Of a DNA stretch of 64,000 nucleotides, positions 27,872 to 37,303 are shown piece after piece (the stretch's first letter is position 1; the number at the start of each line of letters is the position of its first letter). The notes under the pieces were generated by a model. The model was not told where the DNA came from. It was given only the letters and a program-made list of their open reading frames with translations, and ran no database searches. The stretch comes from Mycobacterium sp. URHB0044. Its GTDB lineage: Bacteria > Actinomycetota > Actinomycetes > Mycobacteriales > Mycobacteriaceae. The stretch is taken from assembly GCF_000620625.1 (NCBI RefSeq), contig NZ_JIAW01000007.1, positions 1 through 64,000 on the forward strand. Direction: 5' to 3'. A program made the position numbers and the translations under genes.

Positions 27872-29557
27872 CTACAACCGGCTTTCCAGGCGCGCCGACA
27901 CTCCGGCCTCCTGGAGGTCGAGTCGCTCGAGCATGGCGCGCGCGGCCTCGTCCTCGATGCGGCCGTCGTCGCGTTCGGCGATGAGCGCGGCGCGCTGGGT
28001 GGCCAGCACCTCCCGGTAGAGCGCCGAGAACACCTCCGAGCGCAGGGTGTGCGCCTCGGGGTCGGGCATCTCGTCGGCGTCCTGGGAGTGCCGGGCGATG
28101 GTGTTGCGGATCTCGGCAAGCACGCGCGGGTCGAGCCCCTCGGGTGGATTCGCCCGGAATTCGGTCAACACCTCGTCGGCGGCTTCGTGCACGACGCGCT
28201 CGGCCTTCAGCGTCTCCTCGCGTTCGGCGGCGCTCTCCTCGGTCGACAGGCGCAGCCGGCGGATGAGCAGCGGCAGCGTCCACCCCTGGATCAACAGGGT
28301 CCCCACACTGACGACGAACGCAATGGCCTGAATCGTCGCCCGCTCGGGGAACGGATCGCCGTCGACCGTCGTCACGGGGATCGCGGCCGCGGCCGCCAGC
28401 GTGACCACCCCCCGCATGCCGGTCCACGACACCACGACGTTCTCCTGCCACGACAACGACCGTCGATCGATGAGTGAACGCCACTTCGCCGGCGGCTTGC
28501 CGCGGCGGCGGGTGCCCAGCGCGCCGCGGCCACCACGGTCGGGCGCAGGCACGCTGAACCGGTTCTCGACATGCCGCGACAGCTCGCTGCGGCCGAACAT
28601 CGCCAGCACCGAGAGCGGCCGGATGAGCATGACGATCGCCAACACGATCAACGCGGCGACGGCGACTTCCGCCAGGGACTCGTGGGCGTCACGCAGATCC
28701 TCCAGCACGAACCTCAGGTGCAGTCCGATGTAGGCGAACACGAACGCCTCGAGCAGCACGTCGACCGAATTCCAGACGTAGCGCTCCTGCAGCCGGGTCT
28801 GATATCCCGCGCCCAGCGTGCCGCTGCCGACCACGAAACCCGCGACCACGACCGCCAGCACACCGGACGCGTGCAGTTCCTCGGCGGCGATGAACGCCGC
28901 GAACGGCACCAGCAACCCCTGCACAGTCTCGAGTCCCGGATTGTTCAGCCGCTTTCGGATCCACAGCGTGACGAATCCGAGTGCGGCGCCGAGGACTGGG
29001 CCGAGCACCGCGCTGTAGCCGAACAGCAGGAACGGATTCTCGATGAACGTGTGCGTGCCTGCCACCTGAGCCACGGCGATCGAGAAGAGCGTCAGAGCGG
29101 CGGCGTCGTTGATGAGGCTCTCGCCGGTGAGGATCGCCATCACCTTCTTGGGCAAGCCCAGCTTGCGCCCCACCGCGACGGCCGTGACGGCATCGGGTGG
29201 AGCGACGATCGCGCCGAGGACGAGCGCCGTGCCGAACGTCAACGGCACCACCACGATCCACGACGAGACCGCGGCGACCGTGACCGCCGTGACGACGACG
29301 AGCCCGACACCCAAACCAAGGATGGGTCTGATGTTGCGTAGGAACGTCGGGAAGGAGAAGTCCAGCGCCGCCGAGTAGAGCAGCGGCGGCAACACCACCG
29401 TCAGCAGGATGTGCGAATCCAATTCGGGCGCTTCGAACCCCGGCAGAAACGACGCCGCAATGCCGATGACGACGATGATCAGCGCCGGTTCGAGGCCGCG
29501 GTGGTGCGCGATGGCCGTGACGACGATGGCCCCAACGACGACCAGGATCAGTTCCAC
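27872..29557 (-). CDS. Na+/H+ antiporter, CPA1 (NhaP/YjcE-like)
   Basis: The product has 561 residues with about 12 membrane spans. Typical CPA1 motifs are present: GTALVLGAIVAPPDAVTAVAV, then TGESLINDAAALTLFSIAV, in which ND is the conserved ion-binding pair, and WTGMRGVVTLAAAAAIP near span 11. A hydrophilic C-terminal tail (about 450-561) is probably regulatory. The start is GTG 29557. It exchanges protons for Na+ (or K+) across the membrane. Confidence 0.9.
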   Translation of the reverse strand: MELILVVVGAIVVTAIAHHRGLEPALIIVVIGIAASFLPGFEAPELDSHILLTVVLPPLLYSAALDFSFPTFLRNIRPILGLGVGLVVVTAVTVAAVSSWIVVVPLTFGTALVLGAIVAPPDAVTAVAVGRKLGLPKKVMAILTGESLINDAAALTLFSIAVAQVAGTHTFIENPFLLFGYSAVLGPVLGAALGFVTLWIRKRLNNPGLETVQGLLVPFAAFIAAEELHASGVLAVVVAGFVVGSGTLGAGYQTRLQERYVWNSVDVLLEAFVFAYIGLHLRFVLEDLRDAHESLAEVAVAALIVLAIVMLIRPLSVLAMFGRSELSRHVENRFSVPAPDRGGRGALGTRRRGKPPAKWRSLIDRRSLSWQENVVVSWTGMRGVVTLAAAAAIPVTTVDGDPFPERATIQAIAFVVSVGTLLIQGWTLPLLIRRLRLSTEESAAEREETLKAERVVHEAADEVLTEFRANPPEGLDPRVLAEIRNTIARHSQDADEMPDPEAHTLRSEVFSALYREVLATQRAALIAERDDGRIEDEAARAMLERLDLQEAGVSARLESRL

Positions 29558-29706
29558 CCGCCGATTGTCCCGTCAAACGCGTCGCCGCGCTGTGGTCGAC
29601 GCCCGGCGCCCACCGCGGTTGTTGGGATCGGTAGCGGCTCGCGGCGCTTGTACTTACCTCGATGACGACGCCACGGTGGCGGCGCACAAACGAAGGGAAG
29701 ACAGAA

Positions 29707-29982
29707 ATGAAGATCGTGCCCACCCGCATGGAGGAACAGATCAACCGCCTCGACCGCACGCAGGCCCTGGCGATCGGGATCGGCAGCGGTCTCACCGCGC
29801 TGTGGTGCGCCTACCGCCTGGTCTGGCTGTTCTACACGGCCGTGGCGTTCTCCACCGTCGGCTGGTCGCCGGTGTCACTCGTCTTCCCGCTGGTGCTGTG
29901 GGGCGTGATCGGCGTCGTCTCCGGTGTCGCGGCGTTCGGCCTGCTGACCCATTACGCCAAGAGCGACTCGAAGGACGCCTGA
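29707..29982 (+). CDS. Small two-span membrane protein, core copy of a three-member family
   Basis: The product has 91 residues: MKIVPTRMEEQINRLDR, then two or three hydrophobic segments (ALWCAYRLVWLFYTAV and FPLVLWGVIGVVSGVAAFG), ending LLTHYAKS. GAAGGGAAG precedes ATG 29707. Two close paralogues, at 55902-56189 and 61664-61948, share NIVPA...QHINRVDRQPSL and the FxTRYxKSPEAAD end. This copy lacks the inverted-repeat promoter found before both paralogues, so it may be the housekeeping parent. Function unknown. Confidence 0.8.
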   Translation: MKIVPTRMEEQINRLDRTQALAIGIGSGLTALWCAYRLVWLFYTAVAFSTVGWSPVSLVFPLVLWGVIGVVSGVAAFGLLTHYAKSDSKDA

Positions 29983-30047
29983 CGTTTGACTCTGCGCTGG
30001 CGGCGTCGGCCACTCGAGAAATTCCGCCGTCAGCGCATTGTCAACGA

Positions 30048-30842
30048 TCACGATTGGCACGTGGGACACCAGAACAGGTTGCGCGCCTCCATCACCTCGG
30101 TGCGGATCGGCGTGCCGCACACCCGGCACGGCTCGCCTGCGCGTCGGTACACGTAGGTCCGCGGACGGCCCTCGCGGTACGAGGGTGCGCCCTTGTCGTC
30201 GGCGCGTCGGACGGTGACGATCTTGCCGGTCCGCACACCGACCTTCATCAGCGCGACGAGATCGGTCCAGGCGGCGTCGAACTCGGCGTCGCTGACATGG
30301 GTACCGGGTCGGTGCGGGTCGATGAGGTGGCGATACAGCAGTTCGTTGCGATAGACGTTGCCCACGCCGGCGATCACCGTCTGGTCCATCAGAAGCGCGC
30401 CGATCGGTCTGCGGGACTTGCTGATTCGCGTCCAGGCACGGGATGGATCTGGGGCCCGACGGAGGGGATCGGGCCCCAGCTTCGCGACGATCTCGTCGAC
30501 CTCCGCCTGGTTGATCACCTCGCACACCGTCGGCCCGCGAAGGTCGGTGCCATACTCCGCGCCGGTCATGCGCATCCGCACCTGGCCGACGGGCAACGGC
30601 AGCGGCATGGGGAACTCGGTGAACGTGCCGTACAGACCGAGGTGGACGTGCACGATGGCACCGCCCTCGTAGGTGTGGAACAGGTGCTTGCCCCACGCGC
30701 TGGCCCGGCGCATCACCCGCCCACTGACCGCGGAGGCGGCTTCCTCGAAGCGCCCCTGCGGGCTGGTGACGATCACGGGGGCGCCACCGAATCGCTTCTG
30801 ATGCAGCCGCGCCAACCGGTGCAGCGTGTGTCCCTCGGGCAT
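30048..30842 (-). CDS. nei2: Endonuclease VIII-like DNA glycosylase
   Basis: The product has 264 residues and starts MPEGHTLHR, the catalytic Pro2-Glu3 of the Fpg/Nei family. The middle helix-two-turn-helix includes QTVIAGVGNVYRNELLY. A C-terminal zinc finger CRVC...CPTC carries the EARNLFWCP segment. It removes oxidised pyrimidines. ATG 30842 is chosen over longer frames because Pro2 must follow the start, and it overlaps the rpiB stop as TGATG. Confidence 0.95.
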   Translation of the reverse strand: MPEGHTLHRLARLHQKRFGGAPVIVTSPQGRFEEAASAVSGRVMRRASAWGKHLFHTYEGGAIVHVHLGLYGTFTEFPMPLPLPVGQVRMRMTGAEYGTDLRGPTVCEVINQAEVDEIVAKLGPDPLRRAPDPSRAWTRISKSRRPIGALLMDQTVIAGVGNVYRNELLYRHLIDPHRPGTHVSDAEFDAAWTDLVALMKVGVRTGKIVTVRRADDKGAPSYREGRPRTYVYRRAGEPCRVCGTPIRTEVMEARNLFWCPTCQS

Positions 30843-31345
30843 CAGGTGGGCGTGCCGACCTCCGGCGCGCCCGGGACCGTCGGCGCGACGTGCGTCTTCT
30901 CGTACACGGCCATGATGTCGATGCGGCGCTGGTGGCGCGGCGCCTCGGACCATGCGGCGCTCAGGAACGCGTCGATGATCGCGAGCGCTTCCTCGACGGT
31001 GTGCATGCGGCCGCCGATGCCCACGACTTGCGCGTTGTTGTGCTGGCGGGCCAGCGACGCGGTCTCGGTGCTCCACGCCAACGCGCACCGGACGCCGGGC
31101 ACCTTGTTGGCCGCCATCTGCTCACCATTGCCGGAGCCGCCGATCACGACGCCGAGGCTGCCAGCGTCCGCGACGGTCCGCTCGGCCGCCGCAATGCAGA
31201 ACGCCGGGTAGTCGTCCTCCGCGTCGTAGGTGTAGGCACCGCAATCGATCGGCTCGTGGCCTTCGGAGCGGAGGTGCTCGATGACCGCCTGCTTGAGTTC
31301 GAATCCGGCGTGGTCGGAGCCGAGGTAGACGCGCATGGCGGTCAT
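30842..31345 (-). CDS. rpiB: Ribose-5-phosphate isomerase B
   Basis: The product has 167 residues. The N-terminus MRVYLGSDHAGFELK and the block LGVVIGGSGNGEQMAANK are typical RpiB. The active-site residue in the actinobacterial subtype is Glu within GSGNGEQ (GTGxGE in others), and a C-terminal extension runs past position 150. It interconverts ribose 5-phosphate and ribulose 5-phosphate. The frame opens at 31345; ATG 31336 (MRVYLG) is an equally good start. Confidence 0.95.
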   Translation of the reverse strand: MTAMRVYLGSDHAGFELKQAVIEHLRSEGHEPIDCGAYTYDAEDDYPAFCIAAAERTVADAGSLGVVIGGSGNGEQMAANKVPGVRCALAWSTETASLARQHNNAQVVGIGGRMHTVEEALAIIDAFLSAAWSEAPRHQRRIDIMAVYEKTHVAPTVPGAPEVGTPT

Positions 31346-31360
31346 TCTGGCAGATGCAGG

Positions 31361-32320
31361 TCAACCCACGGTGATGGCGTCGAGGCGTTCCTTGATGAAC
31401 GCCGACGTCGTCACCGGCTCCAGGCCGGACACCCGGCCGACCGGAGGCTCCAGCGGCGTGACCAATGCATCGTGGTTGGCCTCGTAGAAGTAGATCAACG
31501 ACACCAGATCTTCCTCCGGCGCGTGCGGCTGCGGCGGCAGCACGCGATGCCTGCCCGACGGCCAGCGCCTGCCACTCCAGTACTCGAGCAGGTCGCCGAT
31601 GTTCACCGTGAGCGCGTCCGGATCGTACGGGGCGTCGGCCCAGCCCTCGGCCTCCGAATACACCTGCAGCCCACCGGCTCCCGGCTCGCGGTCGAGCACG
31701 GTCACGGTGCCGAAGTCGGTATGCGGGCCGATCCGGAACTGGCCCGGCTCCGGCTCCCCGACGACGCTCACCGGCGGATAGTGGTTGATGTTCATGGTCC
31801 ACGTCGGCCGGTCCGCCAAGGCCGCCCACGGGTTGACCGGCAACCCGAGCGCGTGCGAGAAGAGGGCCAGCAGGTCGTCCGACACCCGCCGCATCGCGGC
31901 GGTGTACTCGGCAACCAGCTGCTCTAGTTCCGGCACCTCCGCAGGCCAGACGTTCGGTGCGAACCAGATCCGGTCGACGTCCGGGTCACCCGTCGCCGTC
32001 TCGGCGCCCAGGCTGTAGCTCTCCTTGAGGTCGGGCGGCGTCTCGGTGCCCTCGGCGTAGGCGTTGGCCTCTGCGCCGGGCCCGATCCAGCCGTGCCCAC
32101 CGACGGGCACGCTGTAGCCCTGCTTGACGTCGTCGGGCTGAGCGAAGAATTCCCGGCTCGCCGCGCGCACCGCCGCGGCCAAGCCGGGGTCGACGCCGTG
32201 GCCGGTGACCAAGATGAACCCCGCACGCTGCAGACCCTCGTCGACCTCGGCGGCCACCGCGTCGGCGGCGGCACCGCCGGCCGCCCAACGCGAAAGGTCA
32301 ACCGTCGCAATGATGCTCAT
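31361..32320 (-). CDS. Isopenicillin-N-synthase-like Fe(II) oxygenase
   Basis: The product has 319 residues with the jelly-roll layout of the IPNS/2-oxoglutarate oxygenase superfamily. The iron ligands H and D lie in GPHTDFGTVTVLD and the distal His in SGRHRVLPP. Where most members have RxS to hold the cosubstrate carboxylate, this one reads LVSLIYFY, so the usual Arg is absent. It follows the deaminase gene by 9 nt in a permease-deaminase-oxygenase operon. Thymine 7-hydroxylase belongs to this superfamily, which makes a pyrimidine methyl substrate worth considering, as an inference only. Confidence 0.85.
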   Translation of the reverse strand: MSIIATVDLSRWAAGGAAADAVAAEVDEGLQRAGFILVTGHGVDPGLAAAVRAASREFFAQPDDVKQGYSVPVGGHGWIGPGAEANAYAEGTETPPDLKESYSLGAETATGDPDVDRIWFAPNVWPAEVPELEQLVAEYTAAMRRVSDDLLALFSHALGLPVNPWAALADRPTWTMNINHYPPVSVVGEPEPGQFRIGPHTDFGTVTVLDREPGAGGLQVYSEAEGWADAPYDPDALTVNIGDLLEYWSGRRWPSGRHRVLPPQPHAPEEDLVSLIYFYEANHDALVTPLEPPVGRVSGLEPVTTSAFIKERLDAITVG

Positions 32321-32329
32321 TCCGCAGTC

Positions 32330-32773
32330 CTATTCACCAATGTCCTCCGCCCAGAGCTCCGGATTGGCCGCGATGAACTCCGTCATCATCGTCACACATC
32401 GTTGGTCGTCGAGAACCGTCACGGTCACTCCATGTTCGGCCAGCCAGTCGTGACCGCCGTGGAACGTCGTGGCCTCCCCGATCACCACGGCGCCGATGTT
32501 GAACTGCCGCACCAGCCCACTGCAGTACCAGCACGGGGACAGCGTGGTGACCATCACCGTCGAGCGGTAGTTCCGCTGCCTGCCCGCCGCGCGGAATGCG
32601 TCGGTTTCGGCGTGCACCGAAGGGTCGTCCTGTTGCACGCGGCGGTTGTGCCCGCTACCGAGCAGGGTTCCATCGGCGGAGAACAACGCGGCCCCAATCG
32701 GAATGCCGCCCTCCGCCAGCCCCTTTCGCGCCTCGTCGACGGCGACGTCAAGCATCTGCTCCGGGCTGGTCAC
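32330..32773 (-). CDS. Nucleoside/cytosine deaminase family protein
   Basis: The product has 147 residues, near the size of yeast cytosine deaminase. It has the zinc motifs of the cytidine-deaminase superfamily: VHAETDAF (His ligand and catalytic Glu) and SPCWYCSGL (two Cys ligands). The probable start is GTG 32773, which overlaps the permease stop as GTGA; longer frames run inside the permease gene. Coupling to an NCS1 permease argues for a free base such as cytosine or a methylated or related base as substrate. Confidence 0.88.
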   Translation of the reverse strand: MTSPEQMLDVAVDEARKGLAEGGIPIGAALFSADGTLLGSGHNRRVQQDDPSVHAETDAFRAAGRQRNYRSTVMVTTLSPCWYCSGLVRQFNIGAVVIGEATTFHGGHDWLAEHGVTVTVLDDQRCVTMMTEFIAANPELWAEDIGE

Positions 32774-34164
32774 GCCGCGACGCGCTCGGCGGCGATCTTC
32801 GACCGGCACAGCAGCAGGTAACTGCCGCCGGCAAGCAGGAAGCCGACGAAGAAGGTGATGTCCCCGAGTTGCGGGACGGCCCTGACCAGGTAGCCCTGGA
32901 AGATCTCCTGGTTGCAAAGCAACAACACCGACACCACCAGCCCGATGGCGAAGGACAGCAGCCCGTTCCAGTTCGCGTAGGCCCGGTCGTAGAGGAAGCC
33001 GCTGATCGTCTGACCGCGGCGCAGGTACTGATCGGCGAACACCACGCCCAGCCACGGTCCGATCCAGTAGGCGATGATCAACAGGAACGCCTCGTAGTTG
33101 TGTGCCGCGTCGGGTAGCGCCCACCACGCGATCAGGAATCCGAGGACACCGAAGAACACGGTGACGAGTGCCCGGGCGACGTGCACCGGCAGCTTGATCC
33201 CGATCGTCACGAAAGCCATTGCGCCGGAATAGATGTTGATCGAGTTCGCCGCAATGGCGCCGATCGCGATGGCCAGCAGCGTCGCCTTCGCCAACGGAGA
33301 GGCGAGTTCGGAGGTAAACGACCCGGTCGGATCGGCGAGCGACGCCTCACCGGTCGTGACGGATGCGGCGCCGACGATCTCGAGCACCGCGCACGACAGG
33401 AACAGGCCCGCGGATGCGAACAGCCCGGTGCGCGACGTCGACACGGTCGACGGCAGATAGCGGGTGTAGTCGGCGGCGTACGGCGTCCACCCCGCGGCGT
33501 ACCCGAAGGCGGTGCCGACGGTGAGCAGGAATCCGCCGAGGCCGCCGACGCCCTCCGCGGCGACCGGGGAGGCGAAGTTGGCGTGCATGAAGATCGCCAC
33601 CGACGCGATCACGAAAATCAAGGCCAGCACCGGGAACGACCACCGTTCGAAGGCCTGCACCAGGTTGTGGCCGAAGAACGCGAACCCGGTCTGCAGGACC
33701 ACGATGATGATCAGGGCGACGAGCGGGCCGATCCCGAACAGCGTCGAGAGTGCGAACGCGCCGCTGACGCTGTTCGTGGCGAACCAGCCGACGCCGGCGG
33801 TGATCGACATCAGCACCGCGGGCACGGCGTTGCCCTTGAACCCGAACGCCATCCGGCCGAGCACCATCTGCGGCACGCCGTGCAGCGGTCCGCGTGCGGA
33901 CAGGAAGTAGTGGGCCAACGCGCCGAGTCCGGTGCCGATGACGATGCCCGCGACCGCCTGCCAGAACGTCATGCCGAAGGCCAGCACGGCCAGCATGCCG
34001 ACGAAGATGGTGGCGAATTCGAGGTTGGGCGACGTCCACGTCCAGAACAACTGGTGCGGCTTGCCGTGCCGGTCGGCCTCGGCGATGAACTCGTTGCCGC
34101 CGGGCTCGACGGCAACGATTCGGTCGCGGTAGGTGCCGTCGGTGGTGGGCTCGGTCGCTGTCAT
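32770..34164 (-). CDS. NCS1-family purine/cytosine permease
   Basis: The product has about 464 residues with 12 expected membrane spans. NCS1 features include the N-terminal FWTWTSPNLEF block, GMTFWQAVAGIVIG, NAVPAVLMSITAGVGWFATN and AGWTPYAADYTRYLP. It imports nucleobases or related compounds by cation symport. ATG 34164 (MTATEPTTDG) is chosen; an upstream frame to 34260 overlaps the divergent promoter. It is the first gene of the operon leading to the deaminase and oxygenase. Confidence 0.9.
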   Translation of the reverse strand: MTATEPTTDGTYRDRIVAVEPGGNEFIAEADRHGKPHQLFWTWTSPNLEFATIFVGMLAVLAFGMTFWQAVAGIVIGTGLGALAHYFLSARGPLHGVPQMVLGRMAFGFKGNAVPAVLMSITAGVGWFATNSVSGAFALSTLFGIGPLVALIIIVVLQTGFAFFGHNLVQAFERWSFPVLALIFVIASVAIFMHANFASPVAAEGVGGLGGFLLTVGTAFGYAAGWTPYAADYTRYLPSTVSTSRTGLFASAGLFLSCAVLEIVGAASVTTGEASLADPTGSFTSELASPLAKATLLAIAIGAIAANSINIYSGAMAFVTIGIKLPVHVARALVTVFFGVLGFLIAWWALPDAAHNYEAFLLIIAYWIGPWLGVVFADQYLRRGQTISGFLYDRAYANWNGLLSFAIGLVVSVLLLCNQEIFQGYLVRAVPQLGDITFFVGFLLAGGSYLLLCRSKIAAERVAA

Positions 34165-34299
34165 TGGTACACCGTGGTCTGCGCCGCGCGCGCTCGCAAC
34201 CGGAATGGGAAAGAGTGTGCTGGAAACAATCGCCGTCTTCGCATGGTTCGTCTTGATCAAACCTCGTCGGCGAAGTCGCGCCGCTGGAACGGAGCCTCA

Positions 34300-34941
34300 A
34301 TGAAGACCCTGATCGTCAGCGCCAGCCCGCGCGAAGACGGCAACTCACACGTGCTGGCCCGGGCGGCGATCGACGGCGCCAAGTCGGCGGGCCACGACGT
34401 CGAGCACGTGTTCCTGCATGAGTACGTCGAACGGCTGCTGGGCAACTGCCGCACGTGTCGCCGCGTCGAGGACGGCACCTGCTCGCTCGACGACCGCTAC
34501 GAATCGCTGCTGATCGACCACATGTTGCCCGCCGACGGCATCATCTTCGCGATGCCGCTGTACTTCTACGGCATGCCGGGCCGGCTGAAGACGGTGTTCG
34601 ACCGGCTGTTCTGCTACACGGCCAACAGCGCACCTCAACAGGAACAGGTCGTCGACGGCATCATGGGCAAGCGGGTGGGCGTGTTGATCTCGTGCGAGGA
34701 GAGTTACCTGGGCGCCACCAGCGGCGTGATCTCGCAGTTTCAGGAGCTCACCCGGTACCTGGGCCAGGAGCTCGTGGGCGTCGTCGTCGGCAATGCCAAC
34801 AGCCGCGGCGAAATCGTCCGGGACCCCCGCGATCCGCTCCGGCACGCGCACGACCTCGCCGCGCGCCTCTACGACACCCGCGTCACCGACTACCGGCTCG
34901 ACACCGTCCGGTCGGGCAAGGTGTGGGACGTCCCGGCCTGA
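34300..34941 (+). CDS. Flavodoxin-like NAD(P)H:FMN oxidoreductase
   Basis: The product has 213 residues. The flavodoxin-fold N-terminus is MKTLIVSASPREDGNSH, followed by CRTCRRVEDGTCSLDD and the flavin-contact block IIFAMPLYFYGMPGRLKTVFDR. It matches the NADPH-dependent FMN reductase / iron-sulfur flavoprotein group. The upstream Cys set (CRTC...C) could hold a metal or be redox-active. ATG 34300 follows GGAG. The gene is divergent from the permease operon, with 135 nt between the starts. Confidence 0.85.
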   Translation: MKTLIVSASPREDGNSHVLARAAIDGAKSAGHDVEHVFLHEYVERLLGNCRTCRRVEDGTCSLDDRYESLLIDHMLPADGIIFAMPLYFYGMPGRLKTVFDRLFCYTANSAPQQEQVVDGIMGKRVGVLISCEESYLGATSGVISQFQELTRYLGQELVGVVVGNANSRGEIVRDPRDPLRHAHDLAARLYDTRVTDYRLDTVRSGKVWDVPA

Positions 34942-34986
34942 GCGCGGTTGGCTTCGGACGACGCGCGACGCGTGCCCATAACTGGA

Positions 34987-35035
34987 TTTGCCCAGCTATC
35001 AGCGACTTTGACGAAGTCGCTGAGAGCTGGGCAAA
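34987..35035. terminator. Bidirectional hairpin between convergent genes
   Basis: Arms 34987-35008 and 35014-35035 pair over 22 bp with one mismatch around a 5-nt loop (TGACG). It lies between the FMN reductase gene (ends 34941) and the DsbA-like gene (ends 35104, minus). The stem starts with TTT and ends with AAA, so each strand has a short U-run partner. Confidence 0.75.
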
Positions 35036-35103
35036 AATATCCGCATCCAGTCAGCCGACAGTCGTGGCCTGTGCGGCTGGAGTGAACAGACGGGCGGCCG
35101 CCC

Positions 35104-35712
35104 CTAGTCGAACTCGGGCGCTTCGGTGCGGCTGCGCTTGAGCTCCCAGAAGTGCGGATACGCCGCGAAGATCACCGACGCGTCCCACAGCTTGCCTGCT
35201 TCTTCGCCGCGCGGGATCCGCGACAACACCGGCCCGAAGAACGCGACACCGTTGACGTGAATCGTGGGGGTACCGACGTCGTCACCGACCGCGTCCATGC
35301 CTTCGTGGTGGCTCTTGCGCAGGGCGTCGTCGAACTTGTCGCTGGTGGCTGCCTCGGCCAGCTCGTTCGGCAACCCGACCTCCTCGAGCGACTTCTTGAT
35401 GACGTCGTCGAAGTCCTTGTTCTGCTCGTTGTGGATCTTGGTGCCCATCGCGGTGTACAGCGGCCCCAGGATCTCGGGGCCCTTGGCCTGCTCCGCGGCA
35501 ATGGCGACGCGCACCGGACCCCACGCCTTCTTCATCATCTCGGCGTACTCCTCGGGCAGGTCGCGGCCCTCGTTGAGCACGGCGAGGCTCATGACGTGAA
35601 AGTTCACCTCGATGTCGCGGACCTTCTCCACCTCGAGAATCCAGCGCGACGTGATCCAACACCACGGGCACAGCGGGTCGAACCAGAAATCCGCAACCGA
35701 GTTTTCAGCCAT
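35104..35712 (-). CDS. DsbA-like mycothiol-dependent nitroreductase family protein
   Basis: The product has 202 residues with a thioredoxin-fold N-terminus [12 protein letters not shown], which gives the CPWC active site at residues 15-18, then a helical insertion and the cis-Pro region [10 protein letters not shown]. It closely resembles Rv2466c, a mycothiol-dependent oxidoreductase that activates nitro prodrugs. Its place after nei2-rpiB matches M. tuberculosis order. In M. tuberculosis pepN follows; here the accessory region begins instead. Confidence 0.9.
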   Translation of the reverse strand: MAENSVADFWFDPLCPWCWITSRWILEVEKVRDIEVNFHVMSLAVLNEGRDLPEEYAEMMKKAWGPVRVAIAAEQAKGPEILGPLYTAMGTKIHNEQNKDFDDVIKKSLEEVGLPNELAEAATSDKFDDALRKSHHEGMDAVGDDVGTPTIHVNGVAFFGPVLSRIPRGEEAGKLWDASVIFAAYPHFWELKRSRTEAPEFD

Positions 35713-35851
35713 TACTGCTTGGTCCTCTCGTAGAAGTCACAACTCGTTCGAACACAACTGTGCACCTGTCGAAGGTGTTCCCGCTGCCACGGTATGGAAT
35801 CTCAGTTTCGCGTGTCCGTTTAGCCGGTGCGAGAACCTGCTGACCTGACGT

Positions 35852-36973
35852 TCAGCCTTGCTGGACGCTGTTCTGGGCACTGCCGGAGATCTGAGGCGAG
35901 CCGGAATGGTAGATAACGGTGTTGCGAAGTCCGTTGACGTCGATTGCATCCGCAGAATCGACGGTGACGTGGTGGATCACCCCGTCAACCGAGATCCTGC
36001 TGCAATGCCCAACGACCTCAACCGTCATCTCGCGGCCCTCGACCGTCAAGTGCCCGTCGTTGCAGGCGATCGTCTTCGTCTCGCCGTTGCCTTTGATCGT
36101 CAGGTTGCCGCCATGAGGCATTTGCGTGGCTCCAAACGAGCCCGCGAACGCGAACCACGAAACGGCAAGCACGATGACAAGCGCCAAAGCACCAAGCGAG
36201 CCGGCGATGACGGCATTCGACTTTGACACCACGTCGTGCCGGGATCGGCGGCGGACGAGCAGACCGACAGCGAACGCGCCGGCCACCACCAGCGCAATTG
36301 CCAAACTCTGCCATGCGCTGATCGTCTCCCAGCTGGCGTCATGGGCACCCGAAGGGCTCATGCACTGGAAGTTGATGCTCGTCCCGGAATGGCTCGGTCG
36401 GGAGCTGTACTGCGACGTGTTCACGATCAGCTGGTTGGGACCGCCGCACACAAGTGCACTGGTCCACAGCGCGCTTGACGGCAGCATTGCGGGCAGCGAC
36501 GCGCCGGCACCAAGGACGCTGCCGACCAACCCGACGATCCCACCGAAGAGATCGGCCTTGACGAACTTGCCATTCCGCTTTCGAAGGCCGAACCAGGTTT
36601 GCTCGACTGGGGCGACGGATGTGTAAACGTGCGCCGACGCCATTCCCACGTAGCCGCCGCCGTCCTGCGGACGGTCTTGGCCCGTGTAGACGACCGAATG
36701 GCCCGTCCTGAACGTCACGGTCGCGTGTTGCAATGCGTTGTCGAGCTGTGCCTGCGACATGCCTGCCTGGGCCGCGGCACGCGCCAATCCCTCTCGAATC
36801 TGCGCCATGTCGGGTCCTGACGGTCCTTCACTCCCGTTAGGCACATCGGTGCGAAAACCGTTTTGTAACGCTTCGGCGAATCGGCGCGCATGGCCATCAC
36901 CGGCGTGCGCCCGGGCCTCGCGGAGCTGACGTTCCAGTTCGGCGATGCGCTTCTCGGGGTCGTCGTAGTTCAT
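35852..36973 (-). CDS. Membrane protein with N-terminal DPEKR signature and DUF3060-like C-terminus
   Basis: The product has 373 residues. It opens with DDPEKRIAELERQLREA, the charged signature shared by several proteins in this region, then a short helical unit ending MSQAQLDNALQHA that is also found in the 59968-60246 protein. Two or three membrane spans follow (about 150-250). The C-terminal part (about 275-370) has the repeating beta pattern of DUF3060: NLTIKGNGETKTIACNDG, MTVEVVGHC, HVTVDSADAIDVNGLRN, VIYHSGSP. DUF3060 proteins are mycobacterial exported or membrane proteins of unknown function. It probably shares an operon with the family A gene 331 nt upstream. Confidence 0.75.
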   Translation of the reverse strand: MNYDDPEKRIAELERQLREARAHAGDGHARRFAEALQNGFRTDVPNGSEGPSGPDMAQIREGLARAAAQAGMSQAQLDNALQHATVTFRTGHSVVYTGQDRPQDGGGYVGMASAHVYTSVAPVEQTWFGLRKRNGKFVKADLFGGIVGLVGSVLGAGASLPAMLPSSALWTSALVCGGPNQLIVNTSQYSSRPSHSGTSINFQCMSPSGAHDASWETISAWQSLAIALVVAGAFAVGLLVRRRSRHDVVSKSNAVIAGSLGALALVIVLAVSWFAFAGSFGATQMPHGGNLTIKGNGETKTIACNDGHLTVEGREMTVEVVGHCSRISVDGVIHHVTVDSADAIDVNGLRNTVIYHSGSPQISGSAQNSVQQG

Positions 36974-37303
36974 CAGTGTCCCTTATGTTTTCGCGTAAAT
37001 CTTGATTCCACTGACGGTCATGCTTTCAGCCAAACCAACTGGCCTGCAATCGATTACGCACCGTACTCATGTCAGTGCCTGTCCACCGGCTCCGCTTGCA
37101 GCGCGTCTATGACACGCTGAGCGGCAGGATGTTTCGAGACCACGAACGTGTGTGGCCTGGTGGGTATTGGCCGAGCACCGCCTCGGCGACCGCAGCAGCT
37201 TGCTCATTCGTCTGCGGCAGATCGCGGTCAGATAAGTGCCTGAGCCTAATGGCTACTCCTTTTGCGAAAACGAGCGGGTGTCCGATCTCACGGGCGTTCT
37301 GCT
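36974..37303. other. Intergenic stretch within a probable operon
   Basis: 330 nt between two minus-strand genes. I see no convincing frame and no copy of the inverted-repeat promoter. Confidence 0.4.

Noticed and set aside
29409..31211. 600-codon plus-strand ORF spanning the antiporter start, nei2 and rpiB
   Set aside because: It runs antisense through well-supported genes and has no family features.
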